Of a stretch of DNA of 8,061 bases, positions 1-6,200 are shown piece after piece (within the stretch, counting starts at the first letter, position 1; every line of letters starts with the position of its first letter). The position numbers and the translations under genes were made by a program. This DNA comes from Methylococcaceae bacterium. GTDB taxonomy: Bacteria; Pseudomonadota; Gammaproteobacteria; Methylococcales; Methylomonadaceae. Under the pieces are notes generated by a model, which saw nothing but the letters and a program-made list of their open reading frames with translations, had not been told where the DNA came from and searched no databases. The stretch is from positions 1 through 8,061 of the forward strand of contig WTBX01000140.1 of assembly GCA_013138855.1 (NCBI GenBank). Direction: 5' to 3'.

Positions 1-705
1 CTGGAAGCTTTTAGCTTGCATTGGGATGAGTCAGTTTTTTATCAAACCCGACAGCAAACATACTATCAGGCTACGATAGAAAAGTTACAGCAGAACCAAT
101 TAATTTATCCTTGTACTTGCACTCGCAAAGTCTTAGCCGCTTTAAATAATCACGGGGTTTATCCGCGTTTCTGTCGAGATAAAGTTATTTCTGCTGACAA
201 ACCTCATTCACTGCGTGTTAAAACGGAGTCTTTAACGGTTGAGTTTGACGATGAATTACAGGGGAGAGTAGCACATAATATTGCCTCAGATTACGGTGAT
301 TTTATTATCAAACGTAAAGATAATATTATTTCTTATCAATTAGCCGTGGTGATTGATGATGAGTTACAACAGATTAATCATGTCATGCGTGGTTTAGATT
401 TATTAGACTCCACACCAAGACAACTCTATTTACAGACCCTATTAGGCTTTAAGCCGCCTAATTATTTGCATATCCCCATTATTACCAATCAAGATGGCGA
501 AAAACTTAGTAAACAAACCTTTGCTAAAGCCATAGACACGCATAAGCCCGAAAAAACCTTGTTTTATATACTCACCCTATTAAAGCAGCCCCCCCCGCTA
601 GAATTACAAAATGCGCCTGTTGCTGAACTGTTAAACTGGGCTATTGCTAATTGGGATGTTAATCATTTAAAAGAAATCACGGCAATCCCCGAGAAAAGCA
701 AATAA
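1..705 (+). CDS. gluQ: Glutamyl-Q tRNA(Asp) synthetase, 5'-truncated by window edge
   Basis: The frame is open from base 1 (LEAFSLHWDE...), so the gene starts outside the window; the 234 residues seen lack roughly the first 60-65, including the class I HIGH-like motif. What remains is typical of GluQRS: a CTCT zinc-site start (Cys38, Cys40) followed by YPRFC (Tyr54, Cys58), YQLAVVIDD (about 112-120), RGLDLLDSTPRQ, and the KMSKS-equivalent KLSKQ (168-172). The anticodon-binding domain of true GluRS is absent, as expected. The family activates glutamate and attaches it to the queuosine base at position 34 of tRNA(Asp) in the cytoplasm, without using the tRNA acceptor end. The partial length fits a full protein near 298 residues. 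A run of eight C (589-596) encodes part of a Pro-Pro-Pro stretch near the C terminus and the frame is intact. The upstream neighbour (often dksA in relatives) is not visible. Confidence 0.93.
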   Translation: MEAFSLHWDESVFYQTRQQTYYQATIEKLQQNQLIYPCTCTRKVLAALNNHGVYPRFCRDKVISADKPHSLRVKTESLTVEFDDELQGRVAHNIASDYGDFIIKRKDNIISYQLAVVIDDELQQINHVMRGLDLLDSTPRQLYLQTLLGFKPPNYLHIPIITNQDGEKLSKQTFAKAIDTHKPEKTLFYILTLLKQPPPLELQNAPVAELLNWAIANWDVNHLKEITAIPEKSK

Positions 706-724
706 CCTCGTCTTTTATTTTCCC

Positions 725-1012
725 AACTGATGTTACGCAAAAAATTATAAATAGCCCAATAATAAGCCGTAAACATTTTTGTTGTTTGGAGTGAAAAACA
801 AGTTTTTTCACTGACGTTCCAAATCGAAATATTGGCTTATGTTGGAGTCCAATAGCTTTAGCTATTGGCGTGAAGAGGCAGAACTAAAACTTTTTTGAAG
901 CGTCCTGTTTTAGCAGTTTTAAAAACTCGCCAATAGCTAAAGCTATTGGACTCCGCCTTTATATACAAACCTGAAAAAACTTGTTTTTTCACTCCTTTGC
1001 GTGACATCAGTT
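725..1012. repeat. Nested inverted-repeat element (three concentric arm pairs)
   Basis: This element fills nearly all of the 313-bp gene-free gap between convergent gluQ and the zinc-ribbon gene. Outer arms 725-741 (AACTGATGTTACGCAAA) and 996-1012 (TTTGCGTGACATCAGTT) match at 16 of 17 bases. Middle arms 788-811 and 971-995 are complementary apart from one mismatch and one extra T. Inner arms 844-870 and 928-954 are a perfect 27-bp inverted repeat around a 57-bp centre. The inner arms are themselves self-complementary (849-857 with 860-868), and so are the middle arms (GTGAAAAA...TTTTTCAC). No ORF of note and no clear target-site duplication is seen. It resembles a MITE-like or palindromic intergenic repeat, and as RNA it could end transcription from both sides. 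Mobility is inference. Confidence 0.85.
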
Positions 1013-1018
1013 AAATAA

Positions 1019-2014
1019 TCAACCAAAATCAAAGTCATCAAAATCCACATCAACATCAAAATCCCGTCTTCCATTTGAAAGTGAATGCTGATTTTGTGCA
1101 AAAGAATGATTAGCCCATGCCAGCATATTTATACCGCTGGCATAAGGCAGCATATCCAGTGGAATATCATAATTTTGAGTTCTATAAGTATGATTCAATA
1201 ATTTTGATTTTTGAATTTGCTTTTTACTAAAACCCAAATCAATAAAGTTATAGTTTTCTAAATTAATATCGGAGGCTTTTTGAAAACGCATAGCCTCACG
1301 ATGCAGCGTAGTACGTAAACCATGCAAGCTAAAAATTTCAATGTCTGTTTGTTGAGCTAAAATTGTTCTTAATTGCCCTATTAAATAATTAGGATAGCCG
1401 CTGGAAGCTAAAATTAACGCTTTTTGATTTACATGCTCATTATTTTTTATCCACAAATCTACTGATAAATCATTATCAAGAATAATCACTTTTTCTACAC
1501 CATAATGGTAAATGTCATTTTCATTCCATTTAGGTGGCGGGTTATGTAATGTGGTTTTGTCGATAAATTTATCTGATTTTAAGGTGCTGTATTGTTGCCA
1601 ACGCTTGAAAACATGGCTGAAATCACTAAAGCTCATTGGTTTAGAAAAATGCTGAAATAAATACGCGACACCAGTAAAAAATAGCAGCAGTAAGCCTAAA
1701 AAGACGGGCATGATACCGTCCCCCACCTCATTCCAAGATGAAATTAAAAAGGGGATGCCTATTAATAACAATGAAACAACAAAGGCGATAATCAAACAGC
1801 CTTTATTTATTTTAGCTTGTCTTAATACGGTTCCATAAAGTAAATTCAACGTAAAAAAACGCGTATTATTCGCACTGACTTTATTGATAAGACTAGACAT
1901 CCTGCCATCGCGCATAGTATCGCTTTGAGGATCAAAAACAAAAAGGTAGCCACAAGAGCAGCGCATTCCTGACTTACGACGCGGATGGTTGTTTGAACAG
2001 TGTGGACATTTCAT
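1019..2014 (-). CDS. Uncharacterised zinc-ribbon, two-TM membrane protein
   Basis: This 331-residue protein has no function I can assign firmly. Residues 3-21 form a zinc ribbon (Cys3-x2-Cys6 ... Cys19-x-Cys21). Two hydrophobic segments follow (about 72-93 and 101-121), giving a hairpin membrane anchor. The remaining roughly 200 residues are soluble and contain HYGVEKVIILDND (170-182), SSGYPNYL (204-211) and EIFSLHG (226-232). Order and spacing recall the TOPRIM domain of Spo11/TopoVI-A (acidic strand, GYP loop, then a DxD strand), but the expected Asp after LH is Gly here; this resemblance is from memory and tentative. The tail is acidic (seven Asp in 318-329). ATG at 2014 is preferred because AGAAGGA lies 6 bases upstream; a TTG at 2032 in frame would place that site inside the gene. 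It is a single gene, divergent from the oxidoreductase and convergent with gluQ. Confidence 0.85.
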   Translation of the reverse strand: MKCPHCSNNHPRRKSGMRCSCGYLFVFDPQSDTMRDGRMSSLINKVSANNTRFFTLNLLYGTVLRQAKINKGCLIIAFVVSLLLIGIPFLISSWNEVGDGIMPVFLGLLLLFFTGVAYLFQHFSKPMSFSDFSHVFKRWQQYSTLKSDKFIDKTTLHNPPPKWNENDIYHYGVEKVIILDNDLSVDLWIKNNEHVNQKALILASSGYPNYLIGQLRTILAQQTDIEIFSLHGLRTTLHREAMRFQKASDINLENYNFIDLGFSKKQIQKSKLLNHTYRTQNYDIPLDMLPYASGINMLAWANHSFAQNQHSLSNGRRDFDVDVDFDDFDFG

Positions 2015-2086
2015 AATAATTCCTTCTGACAACTATAAATATTCTAACTAAATGAATTTTCTTTACAAAATAGAGTTGAATAAGCA
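2015..2086. promoter_or_regulatory. Divergent promoter region
   Basis: These 72 AT-rich bases separate two divergent genes and should hold promoters for both. On the plus strand CTGACA (2026-2031) followed after 17 bases by TAAATG (2049-2054) is a weak sigma-70 candidate; no convincing pair was found on the minus strand. No operator-like palindrome is evident. The assignment rests mainly on gene orientation. Confidence 0.35.
2021..2027 (-). promoter_or_regulatory. Shine-Dalgarno site fixing the start of the zinc-ribbon gene
   Basis: On the minus strand AGAAGGA precedes ATG (2014) by six bases. It is the only strong Shine-Dalgarno sequence in the window and argues for the ATG over the upstream in-frame TTG at 2032. 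Confidence 0.7.
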
Positions 2087-3088
2087 ATGAATATTCCCAC
2101 TAAAATGCAGGCGATTATTGTTGATAGACATAAAAATTTAACAATTCAACAATATAATGTCCCAACAGTTAATCCTGAACAGGTATTAATAAAAATTGCT
2201 GCTGCGGGTATTAATCGCCCAGATATTATGCAACGTCAAGGATTATACCCACCGCCTGTCGGTGCATCAGATATTTTAGGACTGGAAGTTGCAGGAACAA
2301 TTGTTGCGTTAGGAAATAACACCACACAATTTAAAGTCGGTGATAAAGTCTGCGCATTGATTACGGGTGGCGGCTATGCGCAATATTGCATTGCTAATAT
2401 CGGTTCAGTATTACACATTCCTGACAATTTAAGCATGATAGAAGCGGCTGCCTTGCCAGAAACCTTTTTTACCGTCTGGAGTAATTTGTTTGATCGCGCA
2501 CACTTAAAGCAAGGAGAATCTTTATTGGTGCATGGTGGAAGCAGTGGAATTGGAACAACAGCAATACAGCTTGCCAAAGCCTTTGGAATTAAAGTATTTG
2601 TCACCGTAGGCTCTGAAGAAAAACGCCAATATTGTTTACAATTAGGCGCAGATATTGCTTTAAATTACAAAACGCAGGATTTTGTCGAGGAAATTAACAC
2701 CATAAGCTCGGGCAAAGGCGTTGATGTGATATTAGATATGATTGGCGGTGATTATTTTCCGCGTAATTTAAAATGTTTGGCGTTAGAAGGCCGCTTAGTT
2801 CAAATAGCGATCCAAAAAGGTGCGAAAGCAGAAATTAATTTGTGGGCATTAATGTTAAAACGACAAACGATTACAGGCTCAACTTTACGCGCTAGAGAAC
2901 CTGAGTTTAAAGCCGCCATTGCAAAACAACTTAAAAATCATGTTTGGGAATTATTAAGTAATGGAAAAATAAAGCCGCAAATATATAAAGCTTTTCCATT
3001 AGCAAACGCTACAAATGCACACCAACTCATGGAAAGCAGTCTTCATACAGGAAAGATTATCTTAACCGTTGATCATCAAGCGAAGTAA
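2087..3088 (+). CDS. NAD(P)H:quinone oxidoreductase, zinc-free MDR family (PIG3-like)
   Basis: This 333-residue protein belongs to the medium-chain dehydrogenase/reductase superfamily, quinone oxidoreductase (zeta-crystallin/TP53I3-like) branch. The N-terminal GroES-like domain shows AAAGINRPDIMQRQGLYPPP (38-57) followed by the GLEVAGT segment (65-71), the pattern typical of the PIG3-type subgroup. The catalytic zinc ligands of alcohol dehydrogenases are absent. The Rossmann domain has VHGGSSGIGTTAIQLAK (148-164), the nucleotide-binding loop. Family members reduce quinones with NADPH in the cytosol; the natural substrate here cannot be read from sequence. The ATG at 2087 has only a weak upstream site, and Met7 (2105) is a possible alternative start because similarity to relatives begins near MQAI. 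It stands alone, with a 172-bp repeat-containing gap after it. Confidence 0.88.
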   Translation: MNIPTKMQAIIVDRHKNLTIQQYNVPTVNPEQVLIKIAAAGINRPDIMQRQGLYPPPVGASDILGLEVAGTIVALGNNTTQFKVGDKVCALITGGGYAQYCIANIGSVLHIPDNLSMIEAAALPETFFTVWSNLFDRAHLKQGESLLVHGGSSGIGTTAIQLAKAFGIKVFVTVGSEEKRQYCLQLGADIALNYKTQDFVEEINTISSGKGVDVILDMIGGDYFPRNLKCLALEGRLVQIAIQKGAKAEINLWALMLKRQTITGSTLRAREPEFKAAIAKQLKNHVWELLSNGKIKPQIYKAFPLANATNAHQLMESSLHTGKIILTVDHQAK

Positions 3089-3111
3089 AAATCACAAAAA
3101 CACCTTTATCG

Positions 3112-3228
3112 GCTACCAACTTAAAGCGGGACACTTTTATAAACCATGAAGCGACTGAAGACAAGACTTGATTCCCTTCATGGTTATATTTAAGAAATGT
3201 GCTATTTATCCTACTTTAAGTTGATAGC
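3112..3228. repeat. Nested inverted-repeat element downstream of the oxidoreductase
   Basis: Outer arms 3112-3126 (GCTACCAACTTAAAG) and 3214-3228 (CTTTAAGTTGATAGC) match at 14 of 15 bases. Inner arms 3142-3151 (AACCATGAAG) and 3176-3185 (CTTCATGGTT) are a perfect 10-bp stem with a 24-base loop. The sequence between the arm pairs is only partly complementary, which suggests a decayed longer palindrome. It ends 32 bases before the sulfurtransferase start, so that gene's promoter probably lies inside or at the edge of the element. No coding potential or target duplication is visible. Confidence 0.7.
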
Positions 3229-3260
3229 TCTATTATCTATCTTTTTACATTCTAAATAAA

Positions 3261-4109
3261 ATGAGCCATACAACCTTAGTTTCCACGTCTACTCTAGCCC
3301 GCCAATATAAAAACCCTGAATGGGTCGTTTTTGATTGCCGTTTTTCACTGACTGACACACAAGCAGGGGAAAAAGCTTATCGACAAGGACATATTCCTAA
3401 TGCGCGTTATGTTCATTTAGATAAAGACTTATCATCAGCGATTACAAGTTTTACAGGTCGCCATCCTTTACCAGATTTTAAAATATTAGCTAAAAAACTA
3501 GGCGACTGGGGGGTTAATAATCGTACTCAAGTTGTTGTTTATGATGATATGGGCAATGCTTTTTCTAGCAGATTATGGTGGTTGTTACGTTGTTTGGGAC
3601 ATAATAACGTGGCTGTTTTAAATGGCGGCTTGAATTTATGGAAAAAGCACGGTGGAAAAATGACCACTAAATTACCAAAAGTAACAAGCAATACCTTTAG
3701 AGGCTATCTTGATGATGGTCTTTATTTGAGTGCGGAACAGCTAGAAAAGGCATTAGCTAAAAAATCTATTAAATTAATTGATGCGAGAGCAGTTGAACGC
3801 TATAAAGGCGAACAAGAACCAATAGACGCGGTTGCAGGACATGTACCGTATGCCTTAAATCGACCTTTTCAATTAAACCTTGATGCCGAAGGTAAATTTT
3901 TACCCAATAGAGAGTTGGAACAACAGTTTAAACAGTTAATAGCTAATGTAGAACCAGAAAATGTTGTACACATGTGCGGCTCAGGAGTTACGGCTTGCCA
4001 TAATTTATTGGCGATGGAAATTGCGCATTTATCAGGTTCTAAACTTTATACAGGCTCTTGGAGTGAATGGATACGCAATAAAAACCGCTCTATAGCTAAA
4101 AATTTATAA
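3261..4109 (+). CDS. sseA: Sulfurtransferase, 3-mercaptopyruvate type (two-domain rhodanese)
   Basis: This 282-residue protein has two tandem rhodanese domains, the usual length for SseA/TST enzymes. The N-terminal domain (about 5-125) keeps the fold signatures GHIPNARYVHLDKDLS and SRLWWLLRCLGH but has no catalytic Cys, as is normal. The C-terminal domain has LIDARAVERYKGEQEP followed by the active loop CGSGVTA with nucleophile Cys239. CG(S/T)GVT marks 3-mercaptopyruvate sulfurtransferases, whereas thiosulfate rhodaneses carry CRKGVT, so MST activity is the better guess. The family moves sulfane sulfur from 3-mercaptopyruvate to thiols or cyanide. The gene is 7 bases upstream of dtd and probably shares its transcript. 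There is no Shine-Dalgarno site; the start lies in A-rich AAATAAAATG. The second domain has GHVPYALN where relatives usually have GHIPGA, a minor deviation. Confidence 0.9.
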   Translation: MSHTTLVSTSTLARQYKNPEWVVFDCRFSLTDTQAGEKAYRQGHIPNARYVHLDKDLSSAITSFTGRHPLPDFKILAKKLGDWGVNNRTQVVVYDDMGNAFSSRLWWLLRCLGHNNVAVLNGGLNLWKKHGGKMTTKLPKVTSNTFRGYLDDGLYLSAEQLEKALAKKSIKLIDARAVERYKGEQEPIDAVAGHVPYALNRPFQLNLDAEGKFLPNRELEQQFKQLIANVEPENVVHMCGSGVTACHNLLAMEIAHLSGSKLYTGSWSEWIRNKNRSIAKNL

Positions 4110-4116
4110 AAATAAA

Positions 4117-4554
4117 ATGATTACAATTATACAGCGCGTTTTAGAGGCAAAGGTCACGGTTAATCAGCAAGATATAGCTGTCATTCAGCACGGAATTATG
4201 GCGTTAGTTGCTGTAGAAAAAGAAGATAGCGAAAGAGAGGTGCTTCGATTATTAGAGCGGATTTTAAATTATCGTATTTTTGCTGATAACGATGACAAAA
4301 TGAATCTTAGTTTAAGAGATATTAATGGCGGATTATTATTAGTTCCACAGTTTACTTTGGCAGCAAACACCAACAAAGGTAATCGACCGAGTTTTGCTTC
4401 CGCAGCCTCCCCCGAAAAAGGACAGCTTTTATTTTCTTATTTACAAGAACACGCTAAAGAAATTTATCCTAGCGTCCAATTTGGTAAGTTTGGTGCAAAT
4501 ATGCAAGTAAGCTTAATTAATGATGGTCCTGTTACATTTACTTTGAGAAGCTAG
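4117..4554 (+). CDS. dtd: D-aminoacyl-tRNA deacylase
   Basis: This 145-residue protein is full length for bacterial DTD. It starts IIQRVLEAKVTV and carries the two family signatures: PQFTLAANTNKGNRPSF (77-93) and the Gly-cisPro motif NDGPVTF (135-141, Gly137-Pro138). The usual Ser of SQFT is Pro77 here, a variant I believe occurs in related gammaproteobacteria. DTD is a homodimer that hydrolyses D-amino acids, and achiral Gly, from mischarged tRNAs in the cytoplasm, keeping D-residues out of proteins. The start ATG lies 7 bases after the sulfurtransferase stop, in the same A-rich context without a Shine-Dalgarno site, so the pair is likely co-transcribed and perhaps translationally coupled. 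Confidence 0.96.
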   Translation: MITIIQRVLEAKVTVNQQDIAVIQHGIMALVAVEKEDSEREVLRLLERILNYRIFADNDDKMNLSLRDINGGLLLVPQFTLAANTNKGNRPSFASAASPEKGQLLFSYLQEHAKEIYPSVQFGKFGANMQVSLINDGPVTFTLRS

Positions 4555-4712
4555 CTGGCAAAATTAAAAAATAAAATCAGTCTTTTAATCGTACAGGTCG
4601 CAAAATTTAAAGTAGATACCTAAAAACTTGATAACAACTCTTTAAAAAGACTTTCATTAGAAAGACAAAGATAAGGTAAGATAGCGCAATTTCTCACCAT
4701 TCCTGCCCTGTT
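4555..4712 (+). promoter_or_regulatory. AT-rich spacer likely holding the apaG-apaH promoter
   Basis: This 158-bp gap separates dtd from apaG. A -10-like TAAGAT (4677-4682) lies 30 bases before the apaG ATG, but no good -35 box is at the right distance. A short hairpin (CTTTC 4651-4655 with GAAAG 4660-4664) sits just upstream. No U-run terminator follows dtd. A promoter is inferred from position and composition only. Confidence 0.25.
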
Positions 4713-5090
4713 ATGAGCGAAAAACATAAAATTTTAATTGAGTCAGAACCTTTTTTTATTAAAGAACAATCCTCGCCTGAAAAAAACCGTTATGTGTTTG
4801 CCTATACGATTACAATCACTAATCAAGGTGATATTGGCGCAAGACTCTTAACTCGACAATGGTTAATCACTGATTCTAATGGCAAAATTCAAGAAGTCAA
4901 CGGTGAGGGAGTCATTGGCCAACAGCCTTATTTAAAGCCCAATGAAATATTTCGTTATACCAGCGGAGCAATATTAGAAACGGATGTTGGCATCATGCAA
5001 GGACAATATTTCTTTATCGACGATGATGGAACAGAGCTTGTTGCACCGATCCCAAGATTTACCTTATCCATTCCAAGAATCTTACACTAA
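4713..5090 (+). CDS. apaG: ApaG domain protein
   Basis: This 125-residue protein is the full length of the stand-alone ApaG family, a fibronectin-III-like beta-sandwich. It shows the conserved run YVFAYTITITNQGDIGARLL, the TRQWLITDSNG segment and the loop GEGVIGQQPYL (about 69-79), followed by YTSGA and the GQYFFIDDDG strand. The biochemical role of ApaG is unsettled; it is genetically tied to ApaH, and its fold suggests ligand or protein binding. Here its stop overlaps the apaH start by one base (TAATG), indicating coupled translation. The ksgA gene that often precedes apaG in enterobacteria is not next to it in this window. No clear Shine-Dalgarno site precedes ATG 4713. Confidence 0.95.
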   Translation: MSEKHKILIESEPFFIKEQSSPEKNRYVFAYTITITNQGDIGARLLTRQWLITDSNGKIQEVNGEGVIGQQPYLKPNEIFRYTSGAILETDVGIMQGQYFFIDDDGTELVAPIPRFTLSIPRILH

Positions 5091-5911
5091 TGGCTACCTA
5101 CGCAATTGGCGACATACAAGGTTGCTATGATGATTTATTACGCTTGCTCGATGTTATTAATTTCGACCCCGATAAGGATACTTTATGGTTTGCGGGCGAT
5201 TTAGTGAATCGCGGCGCAAAGTCTTTAGAAACCCTGCGCTTTGTTAAAGGCTTAGGTGATAAGGCGGTGAGTGTTCTAGGTAATCATGATTTACATTTAT
5301 TAGCGATTGCTTTTCTTAATAAAAAATCTAAAAAGAAAGATACGCTTAATGGTATTTTAAATGCACCCGATCGAGATGAGTTATTAGATTGGTTAAGAAA
5401 ACGCCCTGTTTTTCATTATAATAATGATTACTGCTTACTTCATGCAGGTTTACCACCGCAATGGAATTTCGCACAGACTAAAGCAATGGCTGTTTTGTTA
5501 GAGCAAGCTTTACAAGGTGATAATCATATTGATTTTTTCAAAGCAATGTATGGTGATTTACCTAATATTTGGTCTGATGATTTACAAGGCTTAGAACGAT
5601 TGCGTTTTATTCTTAATTGTTTTACGCGCTTGCGCTATTGCGATGCTCAAGGACATTTGGACTTTAACCATAAAGATAAACCGAGTACCCAGCCTGCACA
5701 TTTACAACCTTGGTTTACGGTTGAATCACGCAAAAGCGTAGATATGAAAATTATTTTTGGACATTGGTCTACCTTAGGCTTTTATGAAGGTAATAATTGC
5801 TATGGTATAGATACAGGATGTTTATGGGGGGGACAATTAACCGCCTTAAAGCTCGGCGATAAAGCAAAACGAATTAGCATAGATTGCGCAGGAGTGCGCA
5901 AACCTAAATAA
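5090..5911 (+). CDS. apaH: Symmetrical bis(5'-nucleosyl)-tetraphosphatase
   Basis: This 273-residue protein is a metallophosphoesterase of the ApaH type, near the usual length of about 280. Metal-site motifs appear in order: GDIQG (7-11), GDLVNRG (36-42), GNHD (64-67), HAG (118-120) and GHW (224-226), with the ApaH-specific ends AMYGDLPNIWS and DTGCLWGGQLTALKL (241-255). Motif one reads GDxQ instead of the enterobacterial GDxH, a variant I recall as common in other gammaproteobacterial ApaH. The enzyme splits Ap4A into two ADP, and in E. coli also removes Np4A caps from RNA. It overlaps apaG by one base and ends an apaGH operon. A Lys-rich loop (78-83) is unremarkable. Confidence 0.97.
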   Translation: MATYAIGDIQGCYDDLLRLLDVINFDPDKDTLWFAGDLVNRGAKSLETLRFVKGLGDKAVSVLGNHDLHLLAIAFLNKKSKKKDTLNGILNAPDRDELLDWLRKRPVFHYNNDYCLLHAGLPPQWNFAQTKAMAVLLEQALQGDNHIDFFKAMYGDLPNIWSDDLQGLERLRFILNCFTRLRYCDAQGHLDFNHKDKPSTQPAHLQPWFTVESRKSVDMKIIFGHWSTLGFYEGNNCYGIDTGCLWGGQLTALKLGDKAKRISIDCAGVRKPK

Positions 5912-5925
5912 AACGACCTCCTCTC

Positions 5926-6162
5926 GTTCCCACGCACTGCGTCACTGCCATTAAGTTAAGCGAAAAATATAAATCAAGAGATTATTTGTAGGGTGGGCTA
6001 GCTTATTGAGCGAAGCGAGATAACGTAGCCCACCATTCACGCATTATTGGTGGGCTACGTTTTTTCGCTATGCGAAAAAAGCTAACCCACCCTACAACCT
6101 ATCTTATTGAAAATAAACAAATAACCCCTTAACTTAATGGCAGTGACGCAGCGCGTAGGAAC
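5926..6162. repeat. Two-layer nested inverted-repeat element, outer unit
   Basis: This unit occupies most of the apaH-argH gap. The outer arms 5926-5960 and 6128-6162 are 35 bases each and complementary at 33; the left begins GTTCCCACGCACTGCGTCAC and ends TTAAGTTAAG. A separate GTAGGGTGGGC-type palindromic repeat sits inside. The right arm ends 38 bases before the argH ATG, so argH transcription must start inside or just after the element. It encodes no protein and no flanking duplication is seen. Confidence 0.85.
5986..6097. repeat. GTAGGGTGGGC-type palindromic repeat nested inside the outer unit
   Basis: Arms 5986-6004 and 6079-6097 (TTGTAGGGTGGGCTAGCTT and its near complement) match at 18 of 19. 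Inside them 6023-6034 and 6049-6060 form a perfect 12-bp stem (ACGTAGCCCACC), and 6060-6080 is a further perfect hairpin with 9-bp stem (TTTTTTCGC) and a 3-base loop. Repeats of this GTAGGGTGGGC class are, from memory, frequent in intergenic DNA of several gammaproteobacteria and cyanobacteria. Whether this copy is mobile, decayed or structural cannot be told. Confidence 0.8.
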
Positions 6163-6200
6163 TAGAAAAGAAAATTTTTAGTACTTTATAAAACTTAATC

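Noticed and set aside
16..18. TTG as a start codon for gluQ
   Set aside because: The frame is open to base 1 with family-like residues (LEAFS) upstream and the HIGH-like region is missing, so the gene begins outside the window.
725..1012. Insertion sequence with transposase
   Set aside because: The terminal inverted repeats enclose no coding frame and no target-site duplication could be found, so it can at most be a non-autonomous element.
2030..2032. TTG start for the zinc-ribbon protein
   Set aside because: The AGAAGGA site lies downstream of it and correctly spaced for the ATG at 2014; the first zinc-ribbon Cys follows that ATG by one residue.
2374..2604. Minus-strand 76-codon open frame inside the quinone oxidoreductase gene
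   Set aside because: It lies wholly within a well-supported gene on the other strand, has no recognisable motif and no ribosome site; it is an antisense shadow.
4345..4356. Pro77 replacing Ser in the SQFT motif of DTD as a sign of inactivation
   Set aside because: The rest of the active site, including the Gly-cisPro motif, is intact and I recall PQFT in other gammaproteobacterial DTDs, so it looks like lineage variation.
5986..6097. CRISPR array, riboswitch or ncRNA in the apaH-argH gap
   Set aside because: The repeats are inverted, not direct with regular spacers, and no known riboswitch core was recognised; a palindromic intergenic repeat explains the structure.
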